This document shows positions 34,793 to 44,271 of a stretch of 64,000 nucleotides of DNA, in pieces; the stretch's first letter is position 1, and the number at the start of each line of letters is the position of its first letter. The stretch is from the NCBI GenBank assembly GCA_018829445.1, contig JAHJTV010000063.1, positions 186,001-250,000 of the forward strand, given 5' to 3'. Position numbers and translations under genes: made by a program. The DNA comes from a bacterium. Lineage in GTDB: Bacteria; SAR324; XYD2-FULL-50-16. Below the pieces are notes generated by a model, which was given only the letters and a program-made list of their open reading frames with translations, did no database searches and was not told the DNA's origin.

Positions 34793-35228
34793 ATCCGTTT
34801 AATCTGTTTTATGGTTGATCATTCATCGGAACTACTACCGCATTGTTTTTAGATACTCAAGTCTGATCATATTGGTTTGAAGAGTTGATGTCGAGACAGA
34901 TTTCAACAGATTTTAGATTTTTAGGGAATCTAGCTGGCTGGAAACAGAGAATTTATTGATATTATTGGTTGCCCATGGCCTAACCTGAAACAATTGAGAT
35001 CTCCGGCCTGAATGTTGATAATTCACAAAGATTTTTAGAGGTAAATATTTTACCGACAAACTATTCCATAGAGGTTCTAACCCTGTTTTAAAAAATATAA
35101 AACATTTATAACCTTGATGGTTAAGAGATTATGAGTTCCTCCATAAAAATAATCAAGCCTGGTATTTATTTCAATTTTGGATCAAGGCCAATCTTATATG
35201 AAATTCTCCGATTTTCTGTATTGACAAA

Positions 35229-35277
35229 GACATTAAAAGTTACTTTCATAGACTCTATGAAAGTAACTTTTAATGTC
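35229..35277. repeat. Perfect 49-bp inverted repeat
   Basis: Left arm 35229-35252, single central base c at 35253, right arm 35254-35277. All 24 base pairs match; arms begin gacattaaaagttac and end catagа-equivalent (cataga / tctatg) at the centre. It is AT-rich and lacks a T-tract on either side, so it does not look like a normal terminator. The rest of the 657-base gap 34793-35449 holds no gene that I can see. It stands 173 bases before a gene for a repeated-HTH protein. Confidence 0.9.
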
Positions 35278-35449
35278 ACTTAAAATTTTTGATTTAATCC
35301 CATCTAAACCAGAATTTCAATAAAAAGTGCCAACAGATATCTAAACTCAGTTGGACAAGTGAAGCATAAAAGTCATCACACTTTTAGGTGTAAAAATAGA
35401 TACAGGTTGATGATAACACTAGATTTTAACGAGCTGAAGGGAGTTTTAT

Positions 35450-36400
35450 ATGCACAAAAAGGACATTGTAAAAGAAGTCATTGAAAAATATATCAAAAAG
35501 GGAAAGGACTTTTTTGAGTTGACTCCAGGGTATCTTGTAACCCTGGATGAGCTGAAAGGATTCAGCGAGCGAACACTAAAAAGGGGCCGGACGGAATACA
35601 AAGCTGAGCATAGGAATATACTCAAGGGTAAATCAAAGGCCTCCCTTAACCTTAAAAAGAAGGTTATGAAGTACCTGTATGACAATCCCAAAACCTCCTT
35701 GGAGCAACTGAAGAAAAAATTTGCGTCCCAGGATAAGAAATTGGTAAACGAAGCATTTAAACTCTGGAAACAAGAGGAAAAAGGGAAACCGACTCCGGTA
35801 AAAAAGAAGCCGATTATTAAGGAAGATGAAGATGCAGCCGGCAGTTTGCGACAAAAGGTTTTTGTTCATTTGGATGAAAATCCGAGTTTAACGCTAAGTA
35901 AATTGGAGAAAGTTTTTACCAGCTTCAATAGAAAAACCATCAGCAATTATCTTGATCAATGGCGCAAGGAAAAATCACAAAAAGTTAAAAAGATCAGTAC
36001 CAAACAGCGGATTCATGATTTTTTGGATCTTAATCCTGATTCAACATTAAAAAGTCTTAAAACAGCCTTCGCCGACATCAACCCATCCTCTATCGGTGCT
36101 TACTTTTCACTTTGGAAAAGTGAACAAAGTGCAACCGCCAAGGTGGTGAAGAAGGCAAATGCTGCGGTCAAAATCAAGCCGGAAAAAGTGCCTGTTGATT
36201 CTGCCTATCAAATCATTGAAGCACTCAAAAACACCATTGATGCCCAAAACAAAACAATTGAGATCCTAAAATCTCAATACTCAATGCTGGAGAACAGTAA
36301 GGCTTTTTCTTTTCCAGAGTTGAAGGGAATGAGCAAAAAGGAGATTGATAAGTTTGAAAGGGTCATGGCGACCTTTCTGAAAGGACTTCGAAAATCATAA
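35450..36400 (+). CDS. Lysine-rich protein with three tandem HTH-like repeats
   Basis: Unrecognised 316-residue protein with pI clearly basic. Three related units of ~42 residues: one around 67-110 (LKKKVMKYLYDNPKTSLEQL ... LWKQE), one around 132-176 (LRQKVFVHLDENPSLTLSKL ... QWRKE) and one around 183-226 (TKQRIHDFLDLNPDSTLKSL ... LWKSE). Each has the plan basic helix, L-x-x-NP-x-x-[ST]-L, then a second helix ending in [LQ]W[RK]xE, consistent with a small helix-turn-helix. Basic linkers separate them. Residues ~245-285 look like a coiled coil (ALKNTIDAQNKTIEILKSQY), giving a likely oligomer. Ribosome site aaggga. It probably binds nucleic acid; the palindrome upstream is an obvious candidate site (inference). 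Confidence 0.75.
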   Translation: MHKKDIVKEVIEKYIKKGKDFFELTPGYLVTLDELKGFSERTLKRGRTEYKAEHRNILKGKSKASLNLKKKVMKYLYDNPKTSLEQLKKKFASQDKKLVNEAFKLWKQEEKGKPTPVKKKPIIKEDEDAAGSLRQKVFVHLDENPSLTLSKLEKVFTSFNRKTISNYLDQWRKEKSQKVKKISTKQRIHDFLDLNPDSTLKSLKTAFADINPSSIGAYFSLWKSEQSATAKVVKKANAAVKIKPEKVPVDSAYQIIEALKNTIDAQNKTIEILKSQYSMLENSKAFSFPELKGMSKKEIDKFERVMATFLKGLRKS

Positions 36401-36417
36401 GGACTTAAGCTCTACAG

Positions 36418-36451
36418 CCTATCCCTCTGATTAAAGGTAAGGGATAGGTTT
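36418..36451. terminator. Hairpin between convergent genes
   Basis: Perfect 9-bp stem cctatccct (36418-36426) / agggatagg (36440-36448), 13-base loop, then ttt. It lies between the HTH-repeat gene (+) and the NtrC-type gene (-). The T-run is short, so termination strength is uncertain. Confidence 0.5.
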
Positions 36452-36468
36452 CTGAGGGATGGGGAGTA

Positions 36469-37950
36469 TTAGATATCGATCATATCGCCAGCTTCTTTAT
36501 ATTCATTGAGCTTATTTCTCAGGGTTCGAATACTGATCCCTAGAATTTCTGCAGCTTTGGTTCGATTCCCCTTTGTATGCTTCAAGGTTTCGAATATCAT
36601 CTGTTTTTCTGCTTCAGCCATGGAAATCCCCACTTTCAATTGAACTGAGTCTGATTCCACTCCAGTCTCAACTTCCGGTATAGATTCGGTTTCCTCTTTC
36701 CCGCTTGAACTTTTTGCAGTCGGTCTGTCCCGGTTGATAGCAACCGGGTTCATAAGAAGATCATTTACCTGCACTATATTTCCATCACACAGTAACACGG
36801 CTCGTTCAATGATGTTTTCCAACTCTCTTACGTTACCTCTCCAATTGTAACTCATCAACAGCTTATAGACTTCATCACTGATCACAGGAACAGGTTTATT
36901 GTTTATCTTGGCATATTTGTTGACAAAATAATCGGCGAGCACTTTAATGTCCCCTTTTCGCTCCCTTAATGGAGGCAATTCCATGGGAATTACATTCAAA
37001 CGGAAATAGAGATCCTCACGAAATGTTTGGTTTTCCACACAATCCAGTAGAATACGATTGGTTGTAGCAATTACCCTTACGTCAACTGGAATGGTTTCAG
37101 TGCCTCCAACCCTGTCAATCGTATACTCCTGTAATACTCTTAGCAGTTTGGCCTGCAAGGACAGTGGCATTTCACTGATCTCATCCAGAAGAATGGTTCC
37201 GGTGTTTGCCTGCTCAAATTTACCTCGGTGCTCATTGATTGCACCGGTAAAGGCCCCTTTTTTATGACCGAACAGTTCACTTTCCAGAAGGTTTTCAGGC
37301 AGGGCCGCACAGTTTATGGCGACAAAAGGTCCGTCTGAACGATCAGAGTGCTTATGAATATATCGTGCAAGAAGCTCCTTCCCGGTTCCACTTTCCGACT
37401 GCACAAGAATGTTAGCTTTACTGGGTGCCACATTTTGAGCTATCTGCAGCAACTTTAACATATTGGTATCTTCAGTAATAATATCTTTGGAAGAAGCAGA
37501 TTCCAGAGATGTTTCTTCAACTTTTTTGGGAGCTACTTTTTTTCCTGTTTGATCCGTTTTCAGGGATACAGGCTGTTCCGTTTTGAAAGTCAGAGCTCGT
37601 TCAATCAGGAAGATAAAGGTGTCAAAATCAAAAGGTTTTTGCACATAATCAAAAGCTCCGTGCTTCATGGCTGATATAGCGGTATCGATTGTGCCATATG
37701 CCGTAATGAGGATAACGGGGGTCTCAGTATCCAAAGCTTTAATATCTTTTAGCAATTCAAGACCACTTCTCTTCGGCATTGTCATGTCAGTGATGACCAG
37801 ACTATATTTGTTCTTCTTGAATTTGTTGAAGCCATCGATAGCATTATGAGAAAGCTCCACAGGATAACCACAGCGCTTTAAGGCTGCTTGCATGGCTATT
37901 CTCATTTCAACTTCATCATCAACCACTAAAATGGGATCCTTTACTATCAT
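36469..37950 (-). CDS. NtrC-family sigma-54 response regulator
   Basis: A 493-residue regulator. Receiver 1-~125 (ILVVDDEVEMR, phosphoacceptor Asp in VITDMTMPKRSG, Thr in LITAYG, Lys in QKPFDF), a linker ~130-160, AAA+ domain with Walker A SESGTGKE, GAFTGA loop intact, Walker B ILLDEISEMP, then RVGGTETIPVDVRVIATTN and RLNVIPMELPPLRER, and a Fis HTH (AEILGISIRTLRNKLNEY). It activates sigma-54 promoters when phosphorylated. No cognate kinase is adjacent. Downstream targets are not evident. Confidence 0.95.
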   Translation of the reverse strand: MIVKDPILVVDDEVEMRIAMQAALKRCGYPVELSHNAIDGFNKFKKNKYSLVITDMTMPKRSGLELLKDIKALDTETPVILITAYGTIDTAISAMKHGAFDYVQKPFDFDTFIFLIERALTFKTEQPVSLKTDQTGKKVAPKKVEETSLESASSKDIITEDTNMLKLLQIAQNVAPSKANILVQSESGTGKELLARYIHKHSDRSDGPFVAINCAALPENLLESELFGHKKGAFTGAINEHRGKFEQANTGTILLDEISEMPLSLQAKLLRVLQEYTIDRVGGTETIPVDVRVIATTNRILLDCVENQTFREDLYFRLNVIPMELPPLRERKGDIKVLADYFVNKYAKINNKPVPVISDEVYKLLMSYNWRGNVRELENIIERAVLLCDGNIVQVNDLLMNPVAINRDRPTAKSSSGKEETESIPEVETGVESDSVQLKVGISMAEAEKQMIFETLKHTKGNRTKAAEILGISIRTLRNKLNEYKEAGDMIDI

Positions 37951-38011
37951 TTTATACCTGTATCAGGAATGGTGTTAGATTATATGCTAAAAATTCGACC
38001 GATCGGTCTCT

Positions 38012-39013
38012 TCACCGGCTTAAAAACCTTGTTGAAGCATCTTTTAAACCGATTGATAACTTATCGCTCAAGGTTTTTCTAATCTCATACTTTATGCCAT
38101 ATAAGTCAAGATGTTCGCTCTTGGAAAGAAGATAATCATCACTGGTAATGATATCATCTACCAGTTTTAATTCCAGGGCTTTACTACCATACCAGTGTTC
38201 ACCGGTAGCAATTTTTTCAATATCCAGGCCTTGACGCCCCTGGTTCACGAACTCCTTAAACAGAAGATGGGTATCCTCTAATTCTTGCTTTAATTTTGCA
38301 CGATCCGCTTCCGTATTCTCTCCAAAAACTGTCAGGGTTCTTTTATATTCGCCTGCTGTAATCTGCTCATAATCGATGTCATGCTTTTTCAAAAAACGGT
38401 TAAAATTGGGTATTTGCGCTATCACACCAATGGAACCGATGATGGCAAAAGGTGCTGAAATGATCCTGTCCGCAACACAAGCCATCAGATATCCACCACT
38501 GGCTGCCACTTTATCTACAGCAATGGTCAATGGAATATCACATTTTCGAATCCTCATTAATTGAGAGGCAGCCAAGCCATAGGTATGAACCATGCCGCCG
38601 CTACTGTCCAGGCGTACCAAAACTTCGTCCTTAGGGTCAGCCACAGTCAAAATAGCAGTTATCTCCTCTTTCAACGCCGCTACTGCAGAAGCTTTTATAT
38701 CCCCTTCAAAATCCAAAACAAACAGCCTGCCTCTTTCAACATGATCGGCTTTTTTCTTTTTCTCCTTCTTCTTCCGAATCTTTTCCTCTTTTAGACGTTG
38801 TTTCCGTACCGTCTTGGATAAGGTCTCCCGCTCAAGGGTTCGCGCCAGATCCCTGTATTTCTCATTCAGATTCACAATCTGGATATGATCCTTCTTCATG
38901 GCTTTGCCTTTCATCAGCAAAGATAAAAACCCACTAACCATAAAAAGAATTGCGGCAACAATGGTCACGGTTTTAAATAAAAACAAGCCATAGTCTAAAA
39001 GTATGTCAATCAT
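38012..39013 (-). CDS. sohB: S49 serine protease SohB-like
   Basis: Inner-membrane protease of 333 residues in the SppA/SohB family. One N-terminal TM (residues ~10-35), then a strongly basic linker with many Lys/Arg (~65-92), then the protease domain: FVLDFEGDIKASAVAALKEE, RLDSSGGMVHTYGLAA, nucleophile Ser in KVAASGGYLMACVAD, general-base Lys in AGEYKRTLTVFG, and GSIGVIAQIPN. SohB is thought to be a periplasm-facing quality-control protease. The gene is monocistronic or follows the NtrC-type gene only loosely. Confidence 0.9.
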   Translation of the reverse strand: MIDILLDYGLFLFKTVTIVAAILFMVSGFLSLLMKGKAMKKDHIQIVNLNEKYRDLARTLERETLSKTVRKQRLKEEKIRKKKEKKKKADHVERGRLFVLDFEGDIKASAVAALKEEITAILTVADPKDEVLVRLDSSGGMVHTYGLAASQLMRIRKCDIPLTIAVDKVAASGGYLMACVADRIISAPFAIIGSIGVIAQIPNFNRFLKKHDIDYEQITAGEYKRTLTVFGENTEADRAKLKQELEDTHLLFKEFVNQGRQGLDIEKIATGEHWYGSKALELKLVDDIITSDDYLLSKSEHLDLYGIKYEIRKTLSDKLSIGLKDASTRFLSR

Positions 39014-39400
39014 TATTCATCTATTTAAGGGTTCAAGTTGATATTCCTTTTCTTTTACTCTATTTTGTTTCTTCTGAAAAGGGGTAAGGCAATGCATTGA
39101 GAAAATAAACTTTTAATACTTCCGGATTATAAACCAATTTTGAGATTTTCCATCATTGATGCAAGGACAAATCTCATTCAACCAGCTTTTTATACCCTAT
39201 CGGAGCCATTAATAGTGTTGTAAAGATACCAGGATAATGATAAATAATAGTCAAACACCGAATAACCAACCTAAAATTTGAAATATGGGACTTTTAAAAC
39301 CTGTCCATTGTTTGGTGAGTTCGCCGATGGCGATGGGGAATAAACTCAGGTATAAACCTATTAACACAGATTAATGGCGTTAAATCAGGAAAGAGGTGAT
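39014..39400. other. Intergenic region without visible gene
   Basis: 387 bases between divergent sohB and the ComFB-like gene. No ORF or structured element that I would call, apart from a trivial tcgccgatggcga palindrome near 39320. It ends with the aagaggtg ribosome site of the next gene. Confidence 0.4.
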
Positions 39401-39688
39401 ATGAAGAGTGAAGATTTTGAAGTTTTTGGTATTTCCGTGGAAAGTATTCGAAACAGAAACGAGTCGCAGGTAATTAAATACATGCGCGAATTAATTCCTC
39501 AGTTTCCTGATTTTGATTACTGCTCAATCTGCGTTCAGGATGTCTATGCCTTAAGCTTGAACCAGCTTGCTCCCCGGTATGTCCAGAAAGGAACAATCGT
39601 TTTACGCAAAGAGTTTCAGGAAAGCGATTTCAGAGACGTTGTTGAAGGAGCCATTGAGCAGGTATTAAAAAACAGAAATCATCCCTGA
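39401..39688 (+). CDS. ComFB-like late competence domain protein
   Basis: Small protein of 95 residues with the ComFB domain: SIRNRNESQVIKYMRELIPQFPDFDYCSICVQDVYALSLNQLAPRYV, including the conserved C-x-x-C, D-x-x-A-L and PPRY-like (APRYV) positions. Outside Bacillus, ComFB proteins have been described as cyclic-dinucleotide binders linked to motility and competence; whether this one binds c-di-GMP is unknown. ATG 39401 is chosen over 39374 because aagaggtg sits just before it. Monocistronic. Confidence 0.8.
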   Translation: MKSEDFEVFGISVESIRNRNESQVIKYMRELIPQFPDFDYCSICVQDVYALSLNQLAPRYVQKGTIVLRKEFQESDFRDVVEGAIEQVLKNRNHP

Positions 39689-39729
39689 TAACCGTCAGGA
39701 TTACTTGTACCCTTGCGGTTATCTGAGTT
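39687..39729 (+). terminator. Putative terminator after the ComFB-like gene
   Basis: Stem gataaccg (39687-39694) / cggttatc (39716-39723), 21-base loop, then tgagtttt. The stem overlaps the stop codon of the gene. Loop length and the short T-run make it a weak call. Confidence 0.4.
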
Positions 39730-39746
39730 TTGATAATCTTTCATCC

Positions 39747-40676
39747 TTACACCATGTGCTTTTGCGGATGAAGCATGTATACGCATATATCTGCCAGGAA
39801 AACGCAAATCTGAACAAATACCACAGAGATAAGAATTATTGTCAATACCATGGGTACATCCTGTTGAATTAATGAATTCAACAACGATTCTCCGAGCCCG
39901 GGCAAATCGAATACCACCTCTACAACTAATGCACTACTTACAATCAAAGGTAACCGATAGGCGGTAACAGGCAGGATTGTTATTAAACTGTTTCTGAAAG
40001 CGTGCCAGGGAACGCTGCCGGGGAGAGGGACGATGCCGCTGGTCTTTAACCCGCAAGCCAGTGCATTTTCGATATATTTTGATTGAAGTTCCCTGTCATG
40101 TACGTTTGAAGTTAACCTAAGAACATCCATGGCACTACCACTGCCCAAGGCAAGTGCCAGGACTGCCAGAAACAGATTGGACTCACTCTTAAGAACTAAA
40201 AAAAGAAAATAGGCAATGATATAGGCTGGAATGGACGAGAGAAAAAACAATGACAAGGTTGAAAACGACGTGAGAAATTCCACAGAGCCCCTCTTTTTGC
40301 CGGAAACAACCTCATTGTTCAGGGTGGCTTGGATGGTCCCAATAACAACTCCGATCAAGGAAGCTAAGATAAAGGCGTTCCAACATAACACCAGGGTATT
40401 TTTAGCCCTTTTCCTCAATTCCTCAGTCTGCCAATCTCCCTTCACACTGTCGGACACCTGAGGGCTCCCTTTGGCAATCATTAATAGCCAATCAACATAT
40501 CTTGCCGTTGACCATTGTTGGACAATCGTTTTTTCCTGAATGGTACTCCTGGGGTCGATGACCCGTTTAGGCGGTAGAAAAGTGAGCAACAATTGAATAC
40601 CAAAAGTGGCCAATAGTCCTATCCAGATAATCCGAACTATAAACCTTATAAAGACAAATCGTACTATGGAAATCAT
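39747..40676 (-). CDS. ABC transporter permease, OppB/DppB type
   Basis: Integral membrane subunit of 309 residues, last gene of the five-gene transporter operon. About six TM segments; the cytoplasmic coupling loop near the end (YIENALACGLKTSGIVPLPGSVPWHAFRNSLI, with the family A-x-G-L pattern) contacts the ATPase. Together with the other permease (45952-47028) it would form the channel for an oligopeptide-like substrate. Ribosome site aaaggag. Spacing to the binding-protein gene is 40 bases. The operon order, with OppB last and OppC first, is unlike the usual oppABCDF order. Confidence 0.88.
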   Translation of the reverse strand: MISIVRFVFIRFIVRIIWIGLLATFGIQLLLTFLPPKRVIDPRSTIQEKTIVQQWSTARYVDWLLMIAKGSPQVSDSVKGDWQTEELRKRAKNTLVLCWNAFILASLIGVVIGTIQATLNNEVVSGKKRGSVEFLTSFSTLSLFFLSSIPAYIIAYFLFLVLKSESNLFLAVLALALGSGSAMDVLRLTSNVHDRELQSKYIENALACGLKTSGIVPLPGSVPWHAFRNSLITILPVTAYRLPLIVSSALVVEVVFDLPGLGESLLNSLIQQDVPMVLTIILISVVFVQICVFLADICVYMLHPQKHMV

Positions 40677-40716
40677 AATTGCTGCTCCTTTTTTATACCT
40701 GCATCAGAGATCGTGA

Positions 40717-42360
40717 TTACTCGCTTTTTTCCGTTTCAGCTACGACAACCCATTCCTCCACAGAACCCAGCAGAGAGTTTGGATCTGAGATCATAACATT
40801 GTCAAATCGAGCCGAATAGTAGGCCGTCGTTGGCAAACTAAACAGATAGGTATACGGACTTAAATCCAACAAAAATAGGTGAAGTTTTTTCGCAGCTGGC
40901 AACCTTTGTTCCCAGAAAGCCGAATTCTCCCATTCATCAAGGATAGCGTTCAGATTTTCAGAACTGATACTGGTGATATTGCCGGAACTGTTCGAACGAT
41001 ATAATTCCGCAATGTTATAACCATCGGAAAAACCGGAATGTCTGATTAATGCCATCTCAAAATTCTTATTGTTGATTTGAGTTTCAAAAGCCATTCCCAG
41101 CCCTTTTGCCTCAATCTGTATTCCGATCTCTCCCAGTTGCAAAGCCAGCTTTCCTGCCAATCTTTCCATTGTTTTTGAAGCATCATCCTGATAAATCAAA
41201 ACCGTTTTGATTCCCTCTTTTCCTTTTAGTAACTTCCTGGCTGCTTCAAGATCATAGGAGAGAAGATCATCAAATTTCTCATAACGCTTATCGTCGTTAT
41301 GAGGGAAAGGTCCTTTGTTGATGAATTCAGATATCTCCCCTTTTCTTGCCTGTTGAGCCAGTTCTATCTTATCAACTGCCCTTGACACAGCCTGTCGAAC
41401 CGATTTGTTGGAAAAAGTAGGCGAAATCGTATTAAAGGCAATTGCATAAAAATGAAGCGGAATATAATCCGCATGCTTCAAGCCATTTTCATCAAGCATC
41501 GCATGAAGATTTGGCGATGTTTCCAGAATCAGATCAATTTTTCCGTCAATCAACATTCGAACTTGTTTCTCCTGATCATGAATCAGAGTAGCTTCGATTT
41601 TCTGGATAAAGGATTCACTGGTGGTCTCTTCTTCCACATCACTTTCCTCAACCGGCTGACTGGTCGCCGAAACAAAGGAGACAGTATTTCCCGTCCATTC
41701 ACTGAATTTAAAGGGCCCTGTTCCAATCGGTTTTCTGGCGAATTCCTGGGCAACGGCATCGGTTCTAAGATCAGGTGACATCGGTTTCCCGTAATACTGG
41801 GCGGGGATGATTTTGAAAGCCAGCAGATCCCTGACAACATGCACTGATATGTTCTCTTTGAATACAATTCGCACCGTAAAATTATCCACGATATCAACCC
41901 TGTCGATCAGCTGATTAATTCTTCCCCTTAAGGGTGACCGGTTATTTGGATCCTTGATGCATTCAATGGTAAATCGTACATCTCTGGAGGTAACCATATG
42001 ATCTGCACTGTCATGCCATCTTTTCCCCTGGTCCAGTTCTACAATGAAAATATTACGGCTGTTTGCATCCTGAATGAAATCCGTTGCCAGTCCGTTTACG
42101 TAATCCCTCGGACTTCGTCCGCTTCGATTTGCCAAACCGTCAAAAACCGGATCTAGCAGTGTAAGACCGGAACTGGTCTGCTCAAATAACGGGTTCAGCG
42201 TTTTTGGCAATTCATTAAAAGCCACAATTAATGTTTCCTGGCGAATTTTTTTCTCAATGGCCAATTGCTTCTTTTCCTGGACATCCAGGTAATAGAAAAT
42301 TCCAATCGCCGCACAAAGTACAATGACCACAATTCCTATAATTATATTTCTCTTAGACAT
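40717..42360 (-). CDS. Extracellular solute-binding protein, family 5
   Basis: A 547-residue DppA/OppA-like binding protein anchored by an N-terminal TM or uncleaved signal (residues 4-27, IIIGIVVIVLCAAIGIFYYL; no Cys follows, so not a lipoprotein). Family marks: TLIVAFNELPKTLNPLFEQTSSGLTLLDPVFDGLA, DGKRWHDS-like DQGKRWHDSADHMVTSRDVRFTIE, PIGTGPFKFSEW and AVSRAVDKIELAQ. It delivers peptides or similar compounds to the permeases. Strong ribosome site aggagga. It lies between the coiled-coil lipoprotein and the OppB-type permease. Confidence 0.88.
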   Translation of the reverse strand: MSKRNIIIGIVVIVLCAAIGIFYYLDVQEKKQLAIEKKIRQETLIVAFNELPKTLNPLFEQTSSGLTLLDPVFDGLANRSGRSPRDYVNGLATDFIQDANSRNIFIVELDQGKRWHDSADHMVTSRDVRFTIECIKDPNNRSPLRGRINQLIDRVDIVDNFTVRIVFKENISVHVVRDLLAFKIIPAQYYGKPMSPDLRTDAVAQEFARKPIGTGPFKFSEWTGNTVSFVSATSQPVEESDVEEETTSESFIQKIEATLIHDQEKQVRMLIDGKIDLILETSPNLHAMLDENGLKHADYIPLHFYAIAFNTISPTFSNKSVRQAVSRAVDKIELAQQARKGEISEFINKGPFPHNDDKRYEKFDDLLSYDLEAARKLLKGKEGIKTVLIYQDDASKTMERLAGKLALQLGEIGIQIEAKGLGMAFETQINNKNFEMALIRHSGFSDGYNIAELYRSNSSGNITSISSENLNAILDEWENSAFWEQRLPAAKKLHLFLLDLSPYTYLFSLPTTAYYSARFDNVMISDPNSLLGSVEEWVVVAETEKSE

Positions 42361-42431
42361 ACTGTCCTCCTATAACATTTTGATAATAAAACCGGGCTCT
42401 TGGCCCGGCATTGTACAATTTTGAATCTAAA

Positions 42432-44183
42432 TTAATAGGTAACAGGAATCTTATAAATTCTCGCTTTGATTTCGTACTTATTATCATTACTTTTTTCGTT
42501 TTTAACTTCAGTATAGTAACGTCCACCTTTGAAGTTTTCGGTATAGTAACTGCGCTTATTACCCTGAGTTTTTGGAGCTTTTAACACATTCTTTTGTCTA
42601 CTGTCCTCCTGGTAATAATTTCTCAAATAGGTCAGCTGATGAGTTTTGGGAACCTCGACCTCCAAAGCGTACACATCCTCAGCTGCAATAGATTTGTCTT
42701 TAGGTTTCGGCAGTTGAGATCCGCCTTGCCATTTCTGAAGTTTTCCTTCCTCCAGGGTACCAATTCCAACGCTTGGCTGAAGAACTGTTGTTACCAGAGG
42801 ATTTAAAGGAGCTCCCTGCTTCAGGAAGGCGCGCCATTTTCTGTTTCTCTCCTCAATAACCCTTTTACGTTCTGCTTCTTTCCTTCTTGCTTCAGCAAGT
42901 CTTTCCAGTTTTTTCCTTTCAGCCTCGCGAGCACGATCCATCTCCAGCTGTTCCTGTCGCTGCTTTTCCTCTTCCAATTTTCGCTCTGCTTCAGCCGCTA
43001 TGCGGTTTGCCTCCTCAATTTTTTTCCGTTCGGCTTCAGCCATTTTTTGTTTCTCTTCCTCAATTGCTTTCTGAATGGCAATAGCTTGTTCAGCAGCCTG
43101 TTTGATATAATCAAGATCATCGGTATTAAATTTTACATCTTGATACTCCTGAACATATCCATAGGCGGTTCTAATACAAGCCATGGTCGCATCGTAGTCT
43201 TCATCCAGAAACTTGGCTTTGGCGCATTCAACCTGTGCGTCATACTCAGCCAACAGCTTTTCTCTTTTCTTAAGTTCATCGATAGCCAGATCATTCAGTT
43301 TTCTGTTGCGAATGCTGACACTCTGCTTATGACTGGCACAATATTCTTCATAATCTTTGAATTCCTTCTTAAGATCCGTCCAGTACTTTTCATTTTTAAG
43401 GTCTGTCATAATATTAAAATAGACCTGTTCCACAGCCTTGTACGCCTGATTAATCTGCTCCTGCAGCTTGGGAAAGCGGACAAACCACCGAGCGCTTTCG
43501 TCTGTTTTCAGATCGATTGCCCCCATAGCCATTCGCAGTGATTTTTGATAATTTTTCTCTGCATTTGCCTGGTCGATCTTCTTTAATAATTGAGTCAACA
43601 TGGTAGTATAGGCTTCGTCAATCATTGCATACCCTTCATCATTCAGAGCTTGCATGGAAGCATACTTTTCAAACCACTTTGCGTTTTCATCAGTTTTTAC
43701 AGCAACCAGATCTTCGGCATTTTGAACCATCCCCATGAAGTCCTTTTCGGTTTTGGCTTGCAGTGCTTTGTTCTTAAACTCCGTCATGATTGCCAGAAAG
43801 GATTCTTCGATCATTGCATACGCGTCGGTCATGTACTGCTGTAAAACCGGTGACTTTTGCAGCCAGTCCTTGTTCTCCCATCGATCCCAGCTGACTATAG
43901 CTTCACTGTGCTCAATCACCTTCTCATATGCTTTTTCTTCCTTAGCCTGCAGGGCTTTCCCCTGGAGATCAACTATAGCCATGGCAGCCACAGCTTTTTC
44001 GATGGGCTCAGACAAATCTTCTTTCTCTTCCTGTTCCCATTCTCCTTTGGCAATCTGGTATTCACCTTTCCCGAAATGCTCCCATCCTTTGTCCAGATGG
44101 CTCACACAGCCTGAAATAACCATTGCAAAAATACACAAGGTACTCCAAACCATCCTGTTAATATGTCTCTTCGTTATTAACAT
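42432..44183 (-). CDS. Coiled-coil lipoprotein with three tandem repeats, within an ABC transporter operon
   Basis: Unrecognised 583-residue lipoprotein. Signal peptide and lipobox VISGC put the lipidated Cys at residue 26. Residues ~70-262 hold three copies of a ~63-residue unit: the openings ALQAKEEKAYEKV, ALQAKTEKDFMGM and IDQANAEKNYQKS; the middles KDWLQKSPVLQ, AKWFEKYASMQ and ARWFVRFPKLQ; and the ends AYAMIEESFLAIMTEFKNK, GYAMIDEAYTTMLTQLLKK and AYKAVEQVYFNIMTDLKNE. These may be TPR-like. Residues ~370-455 form a long charged coiled coil rich in Glu, Lys, Arg and Ala. A C-terminal domain (~470-583) follows. ATG 44183 is preferred, with the strong ribosome site ggaggaga; the ORF opens 12 codons earlier. 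Its place in the operon suggests a periplasmic partner of the transporter. Confidence 0.75.
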   Translation of the reverse strand: MLITKRHINRMVWSTLCIFAMVISGCVSHLDKGWEHFGKGEYQIAKGEWEQEEKEDLSEPIEKAVAAMAIVDLQGKALQAKEEKAYEKVIEHSEAIVSWDRWENKDWLQKSPVLQQYMTDAYAMIEESFLAIMTEFKNKALQAKTEKDFMGMVQNAEDLVAVKTDENAKWFEKYASMQALNDEGYAMIDEAYTTMLTQLLKKIDQANAEKNYQKSLRMAMGAIDLKTDESARWFVRFPKLQEQINQAYKAVEQVYFNIMTDLKNEKYWTDLKKEFKDYEEYCASHKQSVSIRNRKLNDLAIDELKKREKLLAEYDAQVECAKAKFLDEDYDATMACIRTAYGYVQEYQDVKFNTDDLDYIKQAAEQAIAIQKAIEEEKQKMAEAERKKIEEANRIAAEAERKLEEEKQRQEQLEMDRAREAERKKLERLAEARRKEAERKRVIEERNRKWRAFLKQGAPLNPLVTTVLQPSVGIGTLEEGKLQKWQGGSQLPKPKDKSIAAEDVYALEVEVPKTHQLTYLRNYYQEDSRQKNVLKAPKTQGNKRSYYTENFKGGRYYTEVKNEKSNDNKYEIKARIYKIPVTY

Positions 44184-44271
44184 TCTCTCCTCCAATACAT
44201 AATAATTAAAAAACAACACCGGTAAGCGTTGGATGAAAAAATAAAAAAGGTATTACGGATACCTATTCAAA

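Noticed and set aside
35221..35250. Sigma-70 promoter at the palindrome (TTGACA at 35221)
   Set aside because: No convincing -10 hexamer at 16-18 bases. Kept only as a remark in the palindrome finding.
43047..43541. 164-residue + strand ORF opposite the coiled-coil lipoprotein
   Set aside because: Hydrophobic mirror of a Lys/Glu-rich coding strand, the common antisense artefact; no ribosome site.
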